Origin: Kordiimonadaceae bacterium
GTDB lineage: Bacteria > Pseudomonadota > Alphaproteobacteria > Sphingomonadales > Emcibacteraceae
Reading direction: 5' to 3'
NCBI GenBank assembly: GCA_024236295.1
Contig: JACKKT010000003.1
Span: forward strand, 62,001 to 126,000
DNA length: 64,000 bases
The position numbers were made by a program, and so were the translations under genes. Shown here piece by piece: positions 33,103-42,327 of this stretch (positions are counted from its first letter, which is position 1; the number at the start of each line of letters is the position of its first letter). Below the pieces are notes generated by a model. It was not told where the DNA came from. It did no database searches and saw only the letters and a program-made list of their open reading frames with translations.

Positions 33103-35295
33103 ATGACTTCAGGGCACTTTCTCACCTACTCTCCTATGATAAAAAAATCATTTAACAGAGGGGCCTTGACGCTCATTGCATTTTCTTCTTTAATTGCTGG
33201 ATCGACAATGGCACAGGAAGCTGAAGATTCTGCAACAGTTACCTATAATGAAGATTATTTTTTACCTTATAAACCAGTAACCCTTCATGACATGCTAAGA
33301 AGCGTGCCAGGAACAGCTGCGCTACTAGCTAGGGCAGACGAGGAACTTGCCGGACGCAGGACCCGCGGGTTTGGTTCTGAAGGGGATCAAATACTCATTG
33401 ACGGGAAAAGGATAGCCGGCAAAACCAACTCTCTTGGGCTTCAGTTAAAACGCATTCAGGCAACATCCGTCAGCCGAATTGAACTGATCCGGGGTACAAA
33501 AGCAGGGCTTGATGTTCAAAGTGAAGGTTTGATCATCAATGTGATAATGAAGGCAACCGCTTCTAAGTCAAGCACTGTCTGGACAGTTGGGACAGAATAT
33601 GTTGAAGAGGGCAAAGTTAATCCATTAGCAAAAGTAACCCATACTGGTGAAGCCGGAAGACTGAAATATTTAGTGGGTGTCGATTTTGCATTGGAGGAAA
33701 CCCGCAAGAAATTTAATGATACTTTTTTTAATGCATCGGGTATTCAGTTCGAGGACAATTCCTTAACCAACAATCATAACAGGCATAAGCTGTTTCTTAA
33801 CAGCAGCACTGAATATACTGCAGAAAATGGCGATATTTTCAGACTGAACGGCCAGCTCGAATTTGATGACCAGGATACACTTGAAACAGATAATCAGCAA
33901 TTGCTTCTAACCAATGATCGTAATCTGGTAGTGCGGGATCAGACCCACAAACCGCTTCACTGGGAAGTCGGGGGTGATTATCAGCATCAGTTTGAAAAAC
34001 TGGGATTATCAAAAACACTTTTCGTATTTAACCGTGGAAAACATGATATTGATACGGCTTTTTCTGGCGCGCTGAACGGTGCGGCGTTGGCCGGAACTGG
34101 TGAAAACCTCTATCAGATCCGACATGGTGAAATGATTTTAAGATCGTCTCTGACAAACACCTTTGCTCAGAAACATACTGTTGAAATTGGTGGTGAGGCC
34201 GCCATAAATGATTTTGATACCGCCAATACCAATTATCGGGCGGATGGAACCGTAAATTTGTCCACCTTAAGTGATCAGGATGCCCGTGAGGTAAGATACG
34301 AAGCCTTTGCTAGCCATAATTATTCTATTTCAAGCAATATATCTTTACAAAGTTCAGTGAATGCTGAATGGTCAAAAATAACGCAGACCAATAATCTGGT
34401 GACAATCAATCAGGATTTTAGTCGTAACTTTTTCTATCTGAAACCGCGCTTGAATTTACGGTATGACATTGATGCACAAAACCAGATCAGGGCAACTGCG
34501 GAGAGAAAAATAAGTCAGCTTAATTTTGGTGACTTTGGTAATAAATTTGATGCAGAAGATAACGAAGTTGATGCAGGAAATGCCGAGCTTCGCCCTGAAG
34601 ACAGGCTGGAATTTTCGATCGCCTTTGAAAACAGGTTTCCAGAAGATCAAGGATCCATTTCGATCAAAGCATTCTATAATAAAATACGCGATCATATTGC
34701 TAAAATTCCGAAGCCTGATCCAATTAATAATCCCACCAATAACCCACAACTGGCCACAGAGTCCCTGCCCGGTAATATTGGTGATGCGAAAGAATATGGT
34801 GTTGAAATAAACGGAAATCTGAGACTTAAAGTAATCAGTTTGCCAAATGCAATCCTGACAGGAAAATATATTTTAAGAGAGACAGAAGCGTTTGATCCCT
34901 TTCTACAAATGAACCGCCCTATAATTTACAAACAAAAACATGAATGGCTGGTCAATTTTCAGCATGATCTGGTCCAATCCGGCACGTCTTACGGATTTAA
35001 TATTACAAACAAAGCGCCGGTATCCGGTCTGACAGGAACCAGTATTGGGTTTAGAACCGACGCCACCGAACAATGGGAACAAACGATTGAACCCAAAGCA
35101 TCCCTTTATATTGAACAGAAAATTGTCAATGAAATGAAAATCCGCTTTGATATGGATAATATTTTCAATGCAAAATCCGCTTATCATAAAACCAAATATA
35201 TCGGTAATATTTCAATGGATGTTGTAAATTATGATGAATTCAGGAAAGCTTCCCAGCAAAGAGTATATCGTTTAAGCTTACAGGGTACTTTTTAA
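33103..35295 (+). CDS. TonB-dependent outer-membrane receptor
   Basis: A 730-residue protein. The start at 33103 is supported by AAAGGA 7 bp upstream; the signal peptide is within residues 12-38 (IKKSFNRGALTLIAFSSLIAGSTMAQ). The plug domain (about 50-150) has VTLHDMLRSVPG, GDQILIDGKRIAGK and ISRIELIRG-like VSRIELIRGTKA. The rest is a 22-strand-type barrel with ELRPEDRLEFSIAFENRF and IRFDMDNIFNAK near the end, terminating with an aromatic residue (LSLQGTF), as outer-membrane barrels do. The substrate is unknown. The likely regulator is the divergent HxlR protein, and the DUF899 gene follows by 30 bp. Confidence 0.9.
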   Translation: MTSGHFLTYSPMIKKSFNRGALTLIAFSSLIAGSTMAQEAEDSATVTYNEDYFLPYKPVTLHDMLRSVPGTAALLARADEELAGRRTRGFGSEGDQILIDGKRIAGKTNSLGLQLKRIQATSVSRIELIRGTKAGLDVQSEGLIINVIMKATASKSSTVWTVGTEYVEEGKVNPLAKVTHTGEAGRLKYLVGVDFALEETRKKFNDTFFNASGIQFEDNSLTNNHNRHKLFLNSSTEYTAENGDIFRLNGQLEFDDQDTLETDNQQLLLTNDRNLVVRDQTHKPLHWEVGGDYQHQFEKLGLSKTLFVFNRGKHDIDTAFSGALNGAALAGTGENLYQIRHGEMILRSSLTNTFAQKHTVEIGGEAAINDFDTANTNYRADGTVNLSTLSDQDAREVRYEAFASHNYSISSNISLQSSVNAEWSKITQTNNLVTINQDFSRNFFYLKPRLNLRYDIDAQNQIRATAERKISQLNFGDFGNKFDAEDNEVDAGNAELRPEDRLEFSIAFENRFPEDQGSISIKAFYNKIRDHIAKIPKPDPINNPTNNPQLATESLPGNIGDAKEYGVEINGNLRLKVISLPNAILTGKYILRETEAFDPFLQMNRPIIYKQKHEWLVNFQHDLVQSGTSYGFNITNKAPVSGLTGTSIGFRTDATEQWEQTIEPKASLYIEQKIVNEMKIRFDMDNIFNAKSAYHKTKYIGNISMDVVNYDEFRKASQQRVYRLSLQGTF

Positions 35296-35325
35296 CAGAA
35301 AACAGCAATGAATTGAGGTCGGAAA

Positions 35326-36048
35326 ATGTCCGGAGAACATAAAATTGTCCCTAAACAGGATTGGGTTAAATTTCGCAAAGAGTTATTGATAAAGGAAAAG
35401 GAACTTAAAAAGCTATCCGACGAAGTCAGTCAGGCTAGGCGCGATATGCCCTGGGTTGAAATTACCAAAAATTATATATTCCATGGACCTGAGGGAGACG
35501 TTTCCTTTGACGATCTTTTTAAAGGTAAAAAGCAGCTTATTGTACAGCATTTTATGTATGGCTCTAACTGGACCGAAGGATGCCCGCGTTGCTCAGCTAT
35601 TGCAGACTGTCATAACGGAATTAATATCCATCTTAATCAGCGTGACATAAATATGGTGGTTATTTCTAATGGACATCTTGAAAATCTGCTAAATTATAAG
35701 AATAGGATGGGATGGACTTTTGACTGGTATTCCTGCCTTGGATCCGATTTTGGTTATGATTTTGATGTCTCATTCACAAAAGAAGCCTACGATAACGGGA
35801 CAGCCACTTATAACTATGCCCCTTTAAAAAACCCTGTTGACGAACTATCAGGCGTAAGCGTGTTTATAAAAGGGGATGATGGAAAAATATATCATACCTA
35901 TTCTGCTTTTTTTGACAGCCTGGAGCCGCTGCTGACCTTTTACCGTTACATGGACATCACACCCATAGGCCGCAATGAAGATCCAGATAAAATTTTCATG
36001 TCCTGGGTCAAACGTCATGATGAGTATGAGGTATCAGACAGGAAGTAA
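35326..36048 (+). CDS. DUF899 thioredoxin-like protein
   Basis: A 240-residue protein with the DUF899 pattern: WVKFRKELLIKEKELKKLSDEVSQARRDMPWVEI at the N-terminus, QLIVQHFMYGSNWTEGCPRCSAIAD (CPxC thioredoxin-like motif) and the C-terminal TFYRYMDITPIGRNE. The fold is thioredoxin-like and the biochemical role of the family is not established. It lies 30 bp after the TonB receptor gene and is probably co-transcribed. It is the last chromosomal gene before the island boundary; a short hairpin AACAT/ATGTT plus T7 follows the stop. Confidence 0.9.
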   Translation: MSGEHKIVPKQDWVKFRKELLIKEKELKKLSDEVSQARRDMPWVEITKNYIFHGPEGDVSFDDLFKGKKQLIVQHFMYGSNWTEGCPRCSAIADCHNGINIHLNQRDINMVVISNGHLENLLNYKNRMGWTFDWYSCLGSDFGYDFDVSFTKEAYDNGTATYNYAPLKNPVDELSGVSVFIKGDDGKIYHTYSAFFDSLEPLLTFYRYMDITPIGRNEDPDKIFMSWVKRHDEYEVSDRK

Positions 36049-36075
36049 CATCTTTATTATAAAATGTTTTTTTAA

Positions 36076-36092
36076 TGGTGCCCCCAGTCGGA
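36076..36092. repeat. Left attachment site of the island
   Basis: The 17-bp sequence TGGTGCCCCCAGTCGGA is identical to the 3' end of tRNA-Leu at 57124-57140. There is no tRNA here, only the duplicated end. It is flanked by an 18-bp near-repeat AACATCTTTAT(T/C)ATAAAA at 36047-36064 and 36092-36109. Confidence 0.9.
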
Positions 36093-36151
36093 ACATCTTT
36101 ATCATAAAATTAAGATAATAAATACAATAGGTTATAAATTATAATCTATAA

Positions 36152-36174
36152 CTTTCGTACCACATTTCGTGCCA
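36152..36174. repeat. Putative integrase arm-type sites, left end
   Basis: CTTTCGTACCAC followed by TTTCGTGCCA: GTACCA at 36157 and GTGCCA at 36169, 12 bp apart. The right end has CTTTCGTACCAC and TTTTGTACCA with the same 12-bp spacing. The distance from the core repeat is about 65 bp, similar to the right end. Confidence 0.65.
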
Positions 36175-36289
36175 GATAAGTCCAAAATACTGAACGGTTT
36201 TGCCTTTTCTATTTTTGATAAAATCATATTGAATGTTTATTTTTTTAAAATCATTTGCAATTTATTCCATTTTTAATTATTTACCTGAT

Positions 36290-36631
36290 ATGCGTATAAA
36301 GATTTTACTAACAATTCTTTTTTCATTTTTGTTCACTCAGCTTGCCTGCGCATCGTCTGAGGCGGCAGATTTATATATGGAAGCAATAGAACACGGAAAT
36401 ATAATTTCAGTTTCACATGACGCATCTGCCAAAAGCCACAATGAAGTGACTGAACATCAAAAAAAATTATCCGGCTTTTCGCACTGCGTTCATTCCCATC
36501 CACAGCTAACATTAATACTTGACGATTTAAAAATTCAATTTTCGTATCAAACTAGCGAGTTTGTTAGGCAATGTAATGAATCTTTAAATACAGTCTACCA
36601 CCGCCCTCCACTAACGCCCCCCAAAGCCTGA
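36290..36631 (+). CDS. Small exported protein ahead of metal-efflux operon
   Basis: About 113 residues from the ATG at 36290, which begins a signal peptide MRIKILLTILFSFLFTQLACAS; an upstream ATG at 36233 only adds 19 residues. The mature part is rich in His (FSHCVHSHPQ, SVSHDASAKSHNEVTEHQKK) and ends HRPPLTPPKA. Small His-containing periplasmic proteins often precede RND metal-efflux genes and may bind metal, but the family is not recognised. It lies 90 bp ahead of the outer-membrane factor gene. Confidence 0.55.
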   Translation: MRIKILLTILFSFLFTQLACASSEAADLYMEAIEHGNIISVSHDASAKSHNEVTEHQKKLSGFSHCVHSHPQLTLILDDLKIQFSYQTSEFVRQCNESLNTVYHRPPLTPPKA

Positions 36632-36721
36632 AAAATACTGACTAAATTACATTTTTGTTCGAACTTTGATTCATTCATTTCGGCAAATACTTAATTCAAT
36701 CAATATTTAATAGGACTAAAA

Positions 36722-37963
36722 ATGAACTGCATAAATAAGCAGGGCGTTATTGTGTTTGTTGTAATTATGCTATTAACATCAATTTCTACAACTGCACAGG
36801 AAACAACCCTTAAAAACTATGGGGAGAACTCTCTTTCTATAAATGAGTTAATGGCAAGAGCTTTATTAACTAATCCATCTGTGAATTCTGCTCAGAAGAA
36901 ATTAGAAGCTGCAATTGCCAGAGGAAGAGCTCTCGGACAATCACTATATAACCCAAATCTGGATTTTGAATATGAAAACTCAGAACAAGTAACAAAAACA
37001 ATCGGTTTAAGCCAAACCATTGACTGGAACGGGAAGCGATCTGCCAATCAGGAACTGGCTAGAGTTAACACAGAAAAAGCAAGGCTAGAGTATAAAGTAG
37101 TACGTAATAGTTTGATGAGTTCAATTGCTAAAGCAATTTCTAACTATGAACGTACAACTGATTTACTGGCTATTAAAGAAAAAAGCTTAATTTCAGCAAC
37201 AAAATTATCTTCCTTTGCTCAAAGAAGATACTCGCAAGGTGATATTACATTAAAAGAACTGCAAACTGCCAAGCTTGCGCTTTTCAGGTCTCAAACAGAA
37301 AAAAACAATGCACTTTCATCAATGTTAAGTTCTAAGCAAACACTTGAAGCATTAACAGGTATAGCAGCTGCACAATGGTCTTTAGAATATTTAGCAAATT
37401 TAGAGCTTCCATCATTAACAAATGTATCTGAATACCAGAGTCCAGTTCTATTGCTCTCTCAACTAACTTATTTGGAAAAAAAATCAGAAATGGAAGTTGC
37501 ACGCAAACAACGGTCTGTCGATCCGACCGTAGGTGTAAAATACGGTAAAGAAGGGGATAATAATATAGTTGGTGTTAACTTCTCCATTCCTCTCCCCATA
37601 AGAAATAATTTCAAAGATAGTTACATTGCTTCATCAAAAGAAATGAAAGCGGCAGAATTTGATTTTGAAAATCGTAAACGGTTATTCCAAGCAAATTTAT
37701 TTTCCAATCACAGTAGAATCACAATGTTATCAAAGAGTTGGATAAATTGGCAAAATGACAGTCATCAATCATTGGAAAGCCAATATGAACTGTTATTCAA
37801 ACTACTAGAAAATAATGAAATTAACACTCTCAACTATCTACTTGAAATTGATCAGCTACTTCAAACTGAAGAAGCAATTGTCGATATGCGCTTTAATTTA
37901 GAAATTGCTTGGATTGATTGGTTCGAGTTAACCGATAACTACAAAGTTTGGGCGGAGAATTAA
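36722..37963 (+). CDS. CzcC/CusC-like TolC-family outer-membrane efflux protein
   Basis: A 413-residue protein with signal peptide NKQGVIVFVVIMLLTSISTTAQ. TolC-type coiled-coil hairpins follow (SVNSAQKKLEAAIARGRALGQSLYNPNLDFEYE, FAQRRYSQGDITLKELQTAKLALFRSQTE, then a second repeat). The length and YNPNLDFEYENSE pattern are as in CzcC. It forms the outer-membrane channel of the tripartite pump encoded by the next two genes. The stop is one base from the adaptor gene. Confidence 0.9.
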   Translation: MNCINKQGVIVFVVIMLLTSISTTAQETTLKNYGENSLSINELMARALLTNPSVNSAQKKLEAAIARGRALGQSLYNPNLDFEYENSEQVTKTIGLSQTIDWNGKRSANQELARVNTEKARLEYKVVRNSLMSSIAKAISNYERTTDLLAIKEKSLISATKLSSFAQRRYSQGDITLKELQTAKLALFRSQTEKNNALSSMLSSKQTLEALTGIAAAQWSLEYLANLELPSLTNVSEYQSPVLLLSQLTYLEKKSEMEVARKQRSVDPTVGVKYGKEGDNNIVGVNFSIPLPIRNNFKDSYIASSKEMKAAEFDFENRKRLFQANLFSNHSRITMLSKSWINWQNDSHQSLESQYELLFKLLENNEINTLNYLLEIDQLLQTEEAIVDMRFNLEIAWIDWFELTDNYKVWAEN

Positions 37964-37964
37964 G

Positions 37965-39104
37965 ATGAACAAATTAAGACTTTTAATATCAAATATTACT
38001 AATGACCGTTGGAAAATTCCATTTTTGCTGATGGCAATTTTTTACTCTACGAATTGCATAGCTCAGGAAGTTCATGAAGATGAAAATGAACGTCCTGAAA
38101 TATCTCTTACTTCTGATCAGATAAAAACAGCGGGCATTAAAACTATAAAAATTGCAGAGGGGAAAATCAAAAATACCATTAAAGCTACAGGAGAAGTAAG
38201 ATCAAATGACTATAATTCTTCGATTATTACCCCACGTATTCCTTCGATAGTAATTGAACGTCATGCCCGTTTAGGGGACAAAATAGAAATGGGCGAAACT
38301 CTAGTTACCTTGTTTAGTATTGATATGGCTGACGCCCAAGCAAAGTTTATTAATTTATCGAATGAATGGGAGCGTGTTAAAAATCTGGGGCCAGATATAG
38401 TTGCTGCAAAACGCTATTTGCAATCAGAAACGGACTTTTTAACTGTAATGGCGCAGTTAAAATCATATGGCATGTCTGCTGAACAAATAAATCTTCTGAA
38501 ACAAACTTCTGCACTCGAAAAGCCGGGAGAGTATGATTTATACGCTCCTCAAAAAGGAACAATTGCTAGTGATGATTTTTTGATTGGATCAATGGTCGAA
38601 CCCGGCACACCCTTATTTAAATTGATTGATGAGGATACTGTCTGGATTGAAAGCGCAATTTCATCAAGTCAATTTGAAAAAGCATTTAAAGCCACCAGAG
38701 CAATTATTAGTTTTGATAATGAAATTGGTGAAGCTCAGGTTGTTGTAGCGGATGAGAATGTAGACGAAGATACCAGACGTAGAAATATCAGACTAATTTA
38801 TGGAAATTCTGACCACAGATTACATCCGGGACAATTTGTGGATGTTGATTTTATTATTTCCAGTCAAGAAAACGGGATAGCTGTCCCAAAAGACGCTGTT
38901 CTGAGATCGGAAGACGGAGACTGGATGTTATTTGTTCAGGATGCTGATGGTGGCTTCATTCCAAGAGAAGTAGAGATTCTTTCTTCAAATAATAATTACC
39001 ATGTGGTTTCAAACATACGCTCTGGTGAAGTTATCGTCACTCAGGGTGCCTTCTTCATACAATCTGAACTCGCTAAAAGCGGCTTTAGTATACATAACCA
39101 TTAA
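37965..39104 (+). CDS. CzcB/CusB-like periplasmic adaptor (HlyD family)
   Basis: A 379-residue membrane-fusion protein with an N-terminal export signal (IPFLLMAIFYSTNCIAQ). The lipoyl/barrel-sandwich part is RIPSIVIERHARLGDKIEMGETLVTLFS, followed by an alpha-hairpin, the second lipoyl half APQKGTIASDDFLIGSMVEPGTPLFKLID and a beta-barrel with VPKDAVLRSEDGDWMLFVQD. It links the RND pump to the outer-membrane channel. There is no obvious long His-rich N-terminus; the only acidic/His stretch is EVHEDENERPE. Confidence 0.9.
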   Translation: MNKLRLLISNITNDRWKIPFLLMAIFYSTNCIAQEVHEDENERPEISLTSDQIKTAGIKTIKIAEGKIKNTIKATGEVRSNDYNSSIITPRIPSIVIERHARLGDKIEMGETLVTLFSIDMADAQAKFINLSNEWERVKNLGPDIVAAKRYLQSETDFLTVMAQLKSYGMSAEQINLLKQTSALEKPGEYDLYAPQKGTIASDDFLIGSMVEPGTPLFKLIDEDTVWIESAISSSQFEKAFKATRAIISFDNEIGEAQVVVADENVDEDTRRRNIRLIYGNSDHRLHPGQFVDVDFIISSQENGIAVPKDAVLRSEDGDWMLFVQDADGGFIPREVEILSSNNNYHVVSNIRSGEVIVTQGAFFIQSELAKSGFSIHNH

Positions 39105-39115
39105 GGGGGACCGAT

Positions 39116-42100
39116 ATGTTAAATAATATAATTGATTTTGGTATTATCAACAGATTGTTGGTGTTACTTGCAGCAATAATTTTATTAGGGGCAAGTACTG
39201 TAATAATTCCTAATATTAATTTAGATGCCTTTCCTGATGTTACGAATGTACAAGTAACCATTAATACTGAAGCTAGTGGACTTGCCGCAAAAGAGGTAGA
39301 ACAGTTAATTACATTTCCAGTTGAAGCTGTGATGTATGCTTTACCTGATGTAGAGGAGGTTCGTTCTATTTCTAAATCAGGTTTATCAGTGATAACCGTC
39401 GTATTTAAAGAAGGTACGGATATTTATTTTGCGCGGCAACTTGTTTTTGAAAAACTTCAATCGGCGAAAGAAGATATCCCATCCGGAATTGGAATTCCGG
39501 AAATTGGCCCAAATACATCAGGATTAGGTCAGGTTTTCCAATATATTTTGCGGTCTGATAATGCCCAGAAATATGATGCTCTCGCTTTAAGAAGTTTAAA
39601 TGATTGGGTTGTTAAACTATTACTAATGCCCATTGAGGGGGTTACCGAGGTACTTTCATTTGGTGGTGAAGTTCGTCAATATCAAGTAAATATAAACCCT
39701 GAGCATTTACTAAATTATGACCTAAATATTGAAAATGTAATCCAATCCATAGAGGAGAATAATAAAAACGCAGGTGGATGGTTTTTGGATAGTGGTAATG
39801 AACAGCTTGTTATTAGAGGCGTTGGCTGGATCAGAGGGCAGTTAGAGGGCCTGATTGATATTGAAAATATTCCATTAAAGGAAAAAGACGGTAACGTGGT
39901 TCATGTTTCTGATATAGCCACAGTTGAATTCGGAGGGGAGATAAGACAAGGTGCTGTTACAATGTCTCGTCGGACAGAAAGCGGGATTGAAAAGCTTGGA
40001 GAAGTCGTTACCGGAATTGTGTTAAAACGACTTGGAGCAAATACCAAATTAACTATAGATAGCATCAAAGAAAAGCTTCCAATTATTCAATCAGCCCTCC
40101 CGAAAGGTGTTAAATTAGAGCCTATATATGATCAAGCCGATTTGGTTTCAAAAGCAGTAAGCACTGTTACTAATGCACTAATACAGGCATTTGTCCTAAT
40201 TGTAGTGGTTTTATATTTGTTCCTATTAAATTTTCGAGCTGCAGGTCTGGTTTTATTATCAATCCCACTCTCAATTTTAATGGCTCTATCTGTGATGGCC
40301 ATAAATGGTATATCAGCAAATCTGATGTCACTTGGTGGTATGGCAATTGCCATTGGGATGATGGTTGATGGTTCCGTTGTTATGATGGAGAATATATTCA
40401 AGCATTTAGCAAAAAATGAACCCGGTAAAATTGTCGGAGAAAAAATTCATGGTCAACGATTAATAGTTCAAGAAGCTGCAAAGGAAGTAGGCCGTCCCGT
40501 TTTTTTTGCTGTAATGATAATTGTAGTGGTCTTCGCTCCGCTATTCAGCCTTGAAGGTGTTGAAGGAAAATTATTTCAGCCGATGGCATTGTCCATTGTA
40601 TTAACCATGCTTGGCTCGCTTATTGTCGCTTTAATTATACTTCCGCCAATTGCAACTTATCTTTTTGCTCATGGAATTACTCAGAAAGAAAATAAGTTTC
40701 TAATTAAAATGGAAGAAACCTATAGAGGTATTCTTCATTGGATTTTATTGAATACCAGAAAAGTCATGTACATAGCAGGTGCAAGTTTTATTTTTGCCAT
40801 CGCCTTAATTCCTTTTCTTGGGACTGAGTTTGTACCCGAACTTGAGGAAGGAACTCTAAACATAAGGGTTACCTTGGCCCCTTCTACATCCTTAAACACT
40901 GCCGTTGATGTAGCCCAGGTGCTTGAAGATAAACTAATGAGCTTTCCAGAAGTGCTGTTCGTCTCAAGTAGAATAGGACGTGCTGAACTCGGTGGAGACC
41001 CTGAACCTGTATCTAATATAGAGCTACTTATTGGTGTAAAGGAAGTGGATCAATGGACCTCTGCGAATAACAGACCAGATTTGCAGCAACTTATGGAAAA
41101 CAAAATGTCTGTTTTCCCCGGGCTGCTCTTTTCATTTTCTCAGCCTATTGCCACGCGAGTGGATGAGCTTCTATCAGGAGTGCGGGCGGAACTGGCAATA
41201 AAATTATTCGGACCTGACTTAGGCATATTGAATGAGAAAGGAAGAGAAATTGAAAGTCTGGTACGCTCTACAAATGGAACTACGGATGTTGCATTAGAAC
41301 AAAGTACTGGTGAAACTCAGTTGGTCATAACACCAATCCGGGATCAGGTAGCCCGATATGGACTTTCAGTGGGACAGGTAATGGACTTAATTTCTGATGC
41401 CATAGGCGGTAAGTCTGCGGGTCAGGTTATCCAAGGTAATGAGCGATATGATATTTATGTCAGGTTCAATGAACGATTTCGCAACAATAAAGAAGCAATA
41501 GAGAATCTAACTTTGAAATCATTAAATGGTGCTTGGGTTCGGCTGGGGGATATAGCTTCTGTTGATATCCAAAGCGGTCCCACGCAAATTCGTCGCGACA
41601 ATGTACAAAGAAGAGTAGTTATACAAAGTAATGTTGAGGGCCGCGATATGGGGGGACTGGTTGAGGAGCTTAAATCGAGTATTGATGAAAAAGTTGAATT
41701 ACCGCCCGGATATGCGGTTGAATTTGGCGGTCAATATGAGAATCAAAAAAGAGCGCAAGCCCGTCTTCTTATAGTAGTCCCAATTTCAATGGTTCTGATT
41801 TTCTTATTGCTTTACTTTGCATTTGGTTCTGCAAAGCAGGCTTCACTTGTTATGCTAAATGTACCGATGGCCCTAGTAGGGGGGATCATTGGCCTGTTTG
41901 TTACGGAACAATATTTATCAGTACCCGGTTCCATTGGTTTTATTACCTTGTTTGGTATTGCGATATTAAACGGGGTTGTATTGGTAAATGCATTTAACGA
42001 ACGTATTGCAAAAGGTGAATCTCTTCAGAATAGTGTACTAGAAGGAACCATATCTCGTCTAAGGCCAGTTTTAATGACGGCAATCACAAGTATGTTGGGT

Positions 42101-42259
42101 TTAATCCCTCTGTTGATTTCCAGTGGAGTTGGATCAGAAATTCAAAAGCCGCTAGCCACAGTTGTGGTTGGCGGCATCATTACAAGCACACTTCTCACTC
42201 TTGTTTTGCTTCCTGCAGTTTATAACAAATATATGCAAAAGGATTTTGAACAAGAATAA
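39116..42259 (+). CDS. CzcA/CusA-family heavy-metal RND efflux pump
   Basis: A 1047-residue RND transporter with two repeats of six transmembrane helices and two large periplasmic loops. IDFGIINRLLVLLAAIILLGAS is TM1; the second half starts near NTRKVMYIAGASFIFAIALIPFLG. The TM4 motif is GGMAIAIGMMVDGSVVMMEN. This lacks the first Asp of the divalent-cation CzcA motif (DFGxxVDG) and looks like the CusA version (AIAIGxMVD), so Cu(I)/Ag(I) or another metal is possible. The operon with the CzcC- and CzcB-like genes is complete. Confidence 0.93.
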   Translation: MLNNIIDFGIINRLLVLLAAIILLGASTVIIPNINLDAFPDVTNVQVTINTEASGLAAKEVEQLITFPVEAVMYALPDVEEVRSISKSGLSVITVVFKEGTDIYFARQLVFEKLQSAKEDIPSGIGIPEIGPNTSGLGQVFQYILRSDNAQKYDALALRSLNDWVVKLLLMPIEGVTEVLSFGGEVRQYQVNINPEHLLNYDLNIENVIQSIEENNKNAGGWFLDSGNEQLVIRGVGWIRGQLEGLIDIENIPLKEKDGNVVHVSDIATVEFGGEIRQGAVTMSRRTESGIEKLGEVVTGIVLKRLGANTKLTIDSIKEKLPIIQSALPKGVKLEPIYDQADLVSKAVSTVTNALIQAFVLIVVVLYLFLLNFRAAGLVLLSIPLSILMALSVMAINGISANLMSLGGMAIAIGMMVDGSVVMMENIFKHLAKNEPGKIVGEKIHGQRLIVQEAAKEVGRPVFFAVMIIVVVFAPLFSLEGVEGKLFQPMALSIVLTMLGSLIVALIILPPIATYLFAHGITQKENKFLIKMEETYRGILHWILLNTRKVMYIAGASFIFAIALIPFLGTEFVPELEEGTLNIRVTLAPSTSLNTAVDVAQVLEDKLMSFPEVLFVSSRIGRAELGGDPEPVSNIELLIGVKEVDQWTSANNRPDLQQLMENKMSVFPGLLFSFSQPIATRVDELLSGVRAELAIKLFGPDLGILNEKGREIESLVRSTNGTTDVALEQSTGETQLVITPIRDQVARYGLSVGQVMDLISDAIGGKSAGQVIQGNERYDIYVRFNERFRNNKEAIENLTLKSLNGAWVRLGDIASVDIQSGPTQIRRDNVQRRVVIQSNVEGRDMGGLVEELKSSIDEKVELPPGYAVEFGGQYENQKRAQARLLIVVPISMVLIFLLLYFAFGSAKQASLVMLNVPMALVGGIIGLFVTEQYLSVPGSIGFITLFGIAILNGVVLVNAFNERIAKGESLQNSVLEGTISRLRPVLMTAITSMLGLIPLLISSGVGSEIQKPLATVVVGGIITSTLLTLVLLPAVYNKYMQKDFEQE

Positions 42260-42270
42260 TTTTAAATCAG

Positions 42271-42302
42271 ATTCCGGTGAGCCATTATAAGATCGCCGGA
42301 AT
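42271..42302. repeat. Inverted repeat between pump and CDF-like genes
   Basis: A 10-bp stem with one wobble pair: ATTCCGGTGA (42271-42280) and TCGCCGGAAT (42293-42302), loop 12 nt. It lies 11 bp after the RND stop and ends 25 bp before the next ATG. It may be an intercistronic terminator, an attenuator or an mRNA-stability hairpin. Confidence 0.5.
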
Positions 42303-42327
42303 TAAATTTTATTACAAGGAAATTATA

